Positions 60,866-64,000 of a stretch of 64,000 nucleotides of DNA are shown piece after piece. Within the stretch, counting starts at the first letter, position 1; each line of letters begins with the position of its first letter. A model generated the notes under the pieces. The model saw only the letters and a list, made by a program, of their open reading frames with translations. It was not told where the DNA came from and ran no database searches. This DNA is from an uncultured Anaerolineae bacterium. Lineage in GTDB: Bacteria; Chloroflexota; Anaerolineae; Aggregatilineales; Phototrophicaceae. The stretch is from contig CALAJK010000085.1 of assembly GCA_937922795.1 (NCBI GenBank), positions 1 through 64,000 of the forward strand. Reading direction: 5' to 3'. The translations under genes were made by a program, and so were the position numbers.

Positions 60866-61981
60866 GTGAAGTCTGTCATATTCGTATTCGTGCTGATGCT
60901 GTGCCTCGTCGGGTTGACAGTCATGCCGGCTGGGGCGCAGGAGGCAGCGCCGGGCTATCAAGTTGAATCTCTGTATCCGATTCCCTTCGTCACGTCCATC
61001 GTTTGGGCTCCGGATGGGCGTATGTTCTTCACCGAAAAGTCTGGGATCGTGCACGTCGTCAGCGCCGACGGCGTGCTGCAAAAGGAACCAGTGGTCGAGG
61101 TGAAGGTGCGTCAGCAGAACGAGGACGGCCTGCAGAGCATCGCCCTCGACCCGAACTTCGAAGAGAACGGCTACTTCTACATCTACTACAGCGAATACGG
61201 CGAGCAGAAACCGTATTCCAACGTGCTGGCGCGCTATACCGAACGGGACGGCGTGGGCGTCGAGCGCCAGGAACTGCTGCGCTTCCCCGTCGAAAACGAC
61301 ATGTTTGCCCACAACGGCGGCCGGCTGCGCTTCGGCCCGGACGGATACCTGTACCTGTCCATCGGCGACCTGCAGCACTGGAACGTGCGCGCCCAGGAGC
61401 CGCCTCGCCTAGAGGGCAAAATCCACCGCTTCGCCATCGTGAACGACGCGCTCCAGCCGGCGCCGGGCAACCCGTTCCGCGATGTCTCAGCCTTCGCTAT
61501 CGGTCTGCGCAACGTGTTCGCGTTCACGTTTGATCCGATCAGCGGCGCGATCTTCGCCACCGTCAACGGCCCGGACTGCGACGACGCGCTGCTGCGCGTC
61601 GAGGCCGGCCAGAACTTCGGTTGGGGCCTAGTGCCGCTGGACGGCTCGAACAACGATACTTACTGCACCAACCCCAACCGCCGGGTGGGCGCGGACCCGT
61701 TCCTGATCAGCTATGCCCCGACCATCGCCCCGACCGGCATCATGATCTACGACGGTGACGCTTTCCCACAGTGGCGCGGCGATCTGTTCTTCTGCGCCTT
61801 CAAGACTGGCAAGATGCAGCGCGTGTCGCTGAATGAAGACCGGACGGCACTGGTTGGCGAGCCGCAGGAGGTGGTCACCGACCCGCAGCCCAACTGCTTC
61901 ATCGAAGTGGCCCAGGCGCCGGACGGCAGCATCTACTACAGCAACCTGATCGGCATCTACCGCATCGCGCCGCAGGGCTGA
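60866..61981 (+). CDS. Secreted PQQ-type sugar dehydrogenase-like beta-propeller
   Basis: GTG 60866 has AAGGAAGG 5 bases upstream and gives a clean signal peptide (VFVLMLCLVGLTVMPAGAQ); 371 residues. Family of soluble glucose/sorbosone dehydrogenases (GSDH): SIVWAPDGRMFFTEKSG, LQSIALDPNFEENGYFYIYY, FGPDGYLYLSIGD and AFAIGLRNVFAFTFDP are typical. A catalytic histidine of the PQQ site, in the family near the MFAHNGGRLRFG motif, is kept. PQQ use is inferred; other relatives act without it. Sits in its own plus-strand unit. Confidence 0.88.
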   Translation: MKSVIFVFVLMLCLVGLTVMPAGAQEAAPGYQVESLYPIPFVTSIVWAPDGRMFFTEKSGIVHVVSADGVLQKEPVVEVKVRQQNEDGLQSIALDPNFEENGYFYIYYSEYGEQKPYSNVLARYTERDGVGVERQELLRFPVENDMFAHNGGRLRFGPDGYLYLSIGDLQHWNVRAQEPPRLEGKIHRFAIVNDALQPAPGNPFRDVSAFAIGLRNVFAFTFDPISGAIFATVNGPDCDDALLRVEAGQNFGWGLVPLDGSNNDTYCTNPNRRVGADPFLISYAPTIAPTGIMIYDGDAFPQWRGDLFFCAFKTGKMQRVSLNEDRTALVGEPQEVVTDPQPNCFIEVAQAPDGSIYYSNLIGIYRIAPQG

Positions 61982-62032
61982 GGCTCAGTCCTTTCCCCGC
62001 CGCCGCGCAGGGAAGGGAGCGAGGAGGCGTAG

Positions 62033-62058
62033 GGGCGGGCCGATGTACCAGCCCGCCC
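62033..62058. repeat. GC-rich intergenic palindrome
   Basis: GGGCGGGC (62033-62040), a 10-base loop, GCCCGCCC (62051-62058), between convergent stops at 61981 and 62089. The aggggcggg...cccgccct form is like dispersed intergenic palindromes; it may also stop transcription. Confidence 0.6.
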
Positions 62059-62088
62059 TCGGCCGTCATCACACGGCTGGCATGACCC

Positions 62089-62730
62089 CTAAGGGTGCTG
62101 CTGCTGCAAAAACTGCTCGCAGGTCTGGATGATGTCGGCCAGCGCCGCCAGCGACGCCCGCCAGTCGCCGGGGACTTCCAGCGAGTGATTCAGCCCGTCG
62201 TACACCTTCCAGGCGATGGTGGGATGGCCGTCGAAGGCGGCCACCAGTTCGGCGGAGTACAGCGCGTCGGCCGTGCCGATGAGCGCCAGCGCCGGCAGGT
62301 CGCCCAGGCCGTGCAGCGCGCCGCCGATGGGCGTCAGCAGCAGCAGCGACACCCGGTCGAGCGTCAGCGTGCGCGCCAGCTCGCCGGCCAGCGGCGTGCC
62401 CAGCGACTTGCCGGCGATGCACACCTGGCGGTAGCCGCGCTCCAGCGTCGGTTCCAGCGCCGCCCGCGCGTCGTCCAGCAGATAGCTCACGTTCTCCAGG
62501 TCGAGGTCGCCGCCGGTCACCTGAAAGCCGTACTGCATGCTCAGCACATCGAAGCCCAGGGCGAAAGCCGCCCGCCGCAGGAAGTAAAACAGCGGGAAGT
62601 CGCACGTGTAGCCCTTGCCCGGCAGCATCACCAGCAGCCGGTCGACAGGGGCGGGGTGCGCCAGCAGCGTCTGCCGCGCGCGGACGCCGAAGCGCGACGC
62701 CACATCAATCGAGATCGTCTCGGCGTTCAC
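62089..62730 (-). CDS. Alpha/beta-hydrolase
   Basis: A 213-residue hydrolase. The nucleophile elbow is GKSLG with S109 (family G-x-S-x-G); a GTADALY stretch (Asp) and GLNHSLE (His) complete the triad. RLLVMLPGKGYTCDFPLFYF forms the oxyanion part. Small size and lack of a lid suit dienelactone hydrolase- or KANL3-type hydrolases. Substrate unknown. It converges with the dehydrogenase gene; a palindrome lies between. Confidence 0.82.
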   Translation of the reverse strand: MNAETISIDVASRFGVRARQTLLAHPAPVDRLLVMLPGKGYTCDFPLFYFLRRAAFALGFDVLSMQYGFQVTGGDLDLENVSYLLDDARAALEPTLERGYRQVCIAGKSLGTPLAGELARTLTLDRVSLLLLTPIGGALHGLGDLPALALIGTADALYSAELVAAFDGHPTIAWKVYDGLNHSLEVPGDWRASLAALADIIQTCEQFLQQQHP

Positions 62731-62976
62731 CGGTCTGCCTCCTCGCCCGCCGCTTGTGCCAGCAGCGGACGCAAACCGCAGCCCTGCAGCTCACATTCTC
62801 GTACATCCGGCGGCGATGCGTTACAATCGCAGCCAGATTGCCCAGCGCCGCCCGCCGGATGGCGCAATCTGTACGCATCATAATCGTTTGCATTCGCCGT
62901 CTATGCTACCCAGTCCTGGAACAGAAGGCAACCGACCCGGCGGCGCGCCGGCGCCCTACGCCAGAGGATGAGATCC

Positions 62977-63774
62977 ATGTCTGAAGCCCTGCGCCCATCA
63001 CCGCGTTACAAGCCGGTCTCGCTGTTCGTCACCTGCATCGTGGACATGATCTACCCGCAGACCGGCGTGGCCGTAGTCGAAGTCCTGGAGCGGTTGGGCG
63101 TCGAGGTGCGCTTCCCGATGGCGCAGACCTGCTGCGGCCAGCCAGCCTTCAACTCCGGCTTCTGGGATGACGCCCGCACCGTCGCTCGCCAGTTCCTGAC
63201 GGCCTTCGCCGACGCCGAGGTGATCGTCGCGCCGTCAGGGAGCTGCGCCTCGATGGTGCGCCACTATTACCCCACGCTGTTCGAGGACGACCCGGAATGG
63301 TATGCTCAGGCGGCCTGGGCGGCCAGCATCACCTGGGAATTCACCGAATACCTGGTGGACGGCCTGGGAGTGACTGACCTGGGGGCGCGGGGCGCGGCGC
63401 TGCCGCCGACGCGGGTGGCGTTCCATGACGCCTGCCACGGCCTGCGCCTGATGGGGCTGCACGACCAGGCGCGGACGCTGGTCGGCAGCATCCCCGGCGT
63501 GACGCTGTGCGAGCTGGCCGGCAGCGATGCCTGCTGCGGCTTCGGCGGCCTGTTCGCCGTCAAAATGCCGGAGATCAGCGCGGCGATGCTGCGCGACAAA
63601 GTCGCCAACTTGGCCGCCAGCGACGCCGACGTGATCGTCACCGGCGACGCGAGCTGCCTGACGCAGATGAACGGCGGCCTCAGCCGGAGCGGCCATACGC
63701 GCCGGGTGGTGCACATCGCCGACCTGCTGGCCCGCAGCCTGAGGCCGGGCGCGGGTCAAGGCAGCAGTCGGTAG
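62977..63774 (+). CDS. LutA-like (Fe-S)-binding CCG-domain protein
   Basis: 265 residues from ATG 62977 (GAGGATGAG-like site upstream). Two CCG domains: FVTCIVDMIYP with QTCCGQPAFNSGF (C20, CCG 52-54), and FHDACHGLRLMG with DACCGFGGLFAVKM near residue 185. LutA works with LutB and LutC in L-lactate oxidation; the same fold is in GlcF and heterodisulfide reductase subunits. lutB and lutC are not in view, so the role is inferred. It converges with the M3 peptidase gene. Confidence 0.87.
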   Translation: MSEALRPSPRYKPVSLFVTCIVDMIYPQTGVAVVEVLERLGVEVRFPMAQTCCGQPAFNSGFWDDARTVARQFLTAFADAEVIVAPSGSCASMVRHYYPTLFEDDPEWYAQAAWAASITWEFTEYLVDGLGVTDLGARGAALPPTRVAFHDACHGLRLMGLHDQARTLVGSIPGVTLCELAGSDACCGFGGLFAVKMPEISAAMLRDKVANLAASDADVIVTGDASCLTQMNGGLSRSGHTRRVVHIADLLARSLRPGAGQGSSR

Positions 63775-63801
63775 GGCGCGCCGCCGGCTCAGCGCCCGCC
63801 C

Positions 63802-64000
63802 TCAGGCGAACTTGTCCGGGTACACCTGCCGGGCGAGCCCCTCCTCCTGTTCCACCAGCTCCCGCAGGGCGTTCAGCCCCTGGTTCCAGAAGTTCAGATC
63901 GGTCAAATCCACGCCGACCCGCGCCAGGATGCGCTCCGGCCAGTCGGAGTCGCCCGCCGCCAGCACGTCAATGAACTGCGGGACGAAGGCCGCGCCGCGC
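63802..64000 (-). CDS. M3-family oligoendopeptidase, C-terminal end
   Basis: The 66 visible residues end at TGA 63804. FIDVLAAGDSDWPERILARV, GVDLTDLNFWNQGLNAL and the ending LARQVYPDKFA match the C-terminal helices of PepF-type oligoendopeptidases. The zinc HExxH motif and the N-terminus lie outside the window, so activity cannot be checked. Confidence 0.7.
   Translation of the reverse strand, partial: RGAAFVPQFIDVLAAGDSDWPERILARVGVDLTDLNFWNQGLNALRELVEQEEGLARQVYPDKFA

Noticed and set aside
1-64000. CRISPR arrays, tRNA or rRNA genes, prophage or insertion sequences
   Set aside because: No regularly spaced repeats, no cloverleaf-like or rRNA sequence, and no integrase or transposase motif was found on reading; a dedicated RNA search could still reveal small RNAs.

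Overview
The window is GC-rich, gene-dense bacterial chromosome. The gene set fits a Chloroflexota bacterium of the Anaerolineae type. Pointers are large GT-C membrane glycosyltransferases with C-terminal beta-sandwich domains, secreted SH3 and WD40 proteins, a solute-binding/VWA lipoprotein, an F420/PPOX-type protein, a linked PDH E1alpha-E1beta-E2 cluster and a fused CoaE. The taxonomic call is inference; no rRNA is present. I found no tRNA, rRNA, CRISPR array, prophage or intact insertion sequence. Usable sigma70-like promoters are frequent, often with TACAAT or TATAAT -10 boxes, and several carry an extended -10 (TGGTATAAT).

Region by region. 1-4859 (minus): tsaE-tsaB-rimI followed by three glycosyltransferases, the middle one frameshifted and the last cut by the window edge. 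4927-11403: a secreted polymer-forming (bactofilin-like) membrane protein divergent from an FHA protein over a shared -35 element; a secreted SH3/WD40 protein; a small acidic membrane protein; a CoaE-GNAT fusion; a secreted DUF4874/DUF4832 protein. 11615-15102 (minus): Zn/Cd-type P1B ATPase, PPOX protein, TetR regulator. 15248-21322 (plus): creatininase-like hydrolase and M24 peptidase, then a phosphate/phosphonate importer (phnD, phnC, an oversized phnE) preceded by a Pho-box-like repeat. 21369-31992: an unrecognised protein, two paralogous PH-like proteins, a family 4-type uracil-DNA glycosylase with a clamp-binding tail, TauE, an AT-richer GT39-like gene, a GNAT, an acyl-CoA dehydrogenase, a zinc-ribbon protein and endonuclease III.

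31972-46362: a GAF-PAS histidine kinase, the PDH operon, a GNAT, the VWA lipoprotein, an SH3 protein, a Ca2+/cation antiporter, a two-gene ABC exporter, a small unknown and an NAD-dependent epimerase. 46399-52551: ClpC, pectin-acetylesterase-like secreted hydrolase, methyltransferase, saccharopine-dehydrogenase-like reductase. 52664-59499: a four-gene operon with a polytopic membrane protein and three tandem GT-C paralogues. 59577-64000: RidA, a Fur-family repressor, a secreted sugar-dehydrogenase-like protein, an alpha/beta hydrolase, a LutA-like CCG protein and the C-terminus of an M3 oligoendopeptidase.

The most unusual items are the oversized PhnE with a TIG-like exterior domain and about 310 inserted hydrophobic residues behind a Pho-box-like repeat, the tandem GT-C triplet, the CoaE-GNAT fusion, and the lipoprotein joining a solute-binding domain to a VWA domain. 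No single locus can be proven from sequence alone to be an undescribed system; the phn and GT-C loci are the best candidates.
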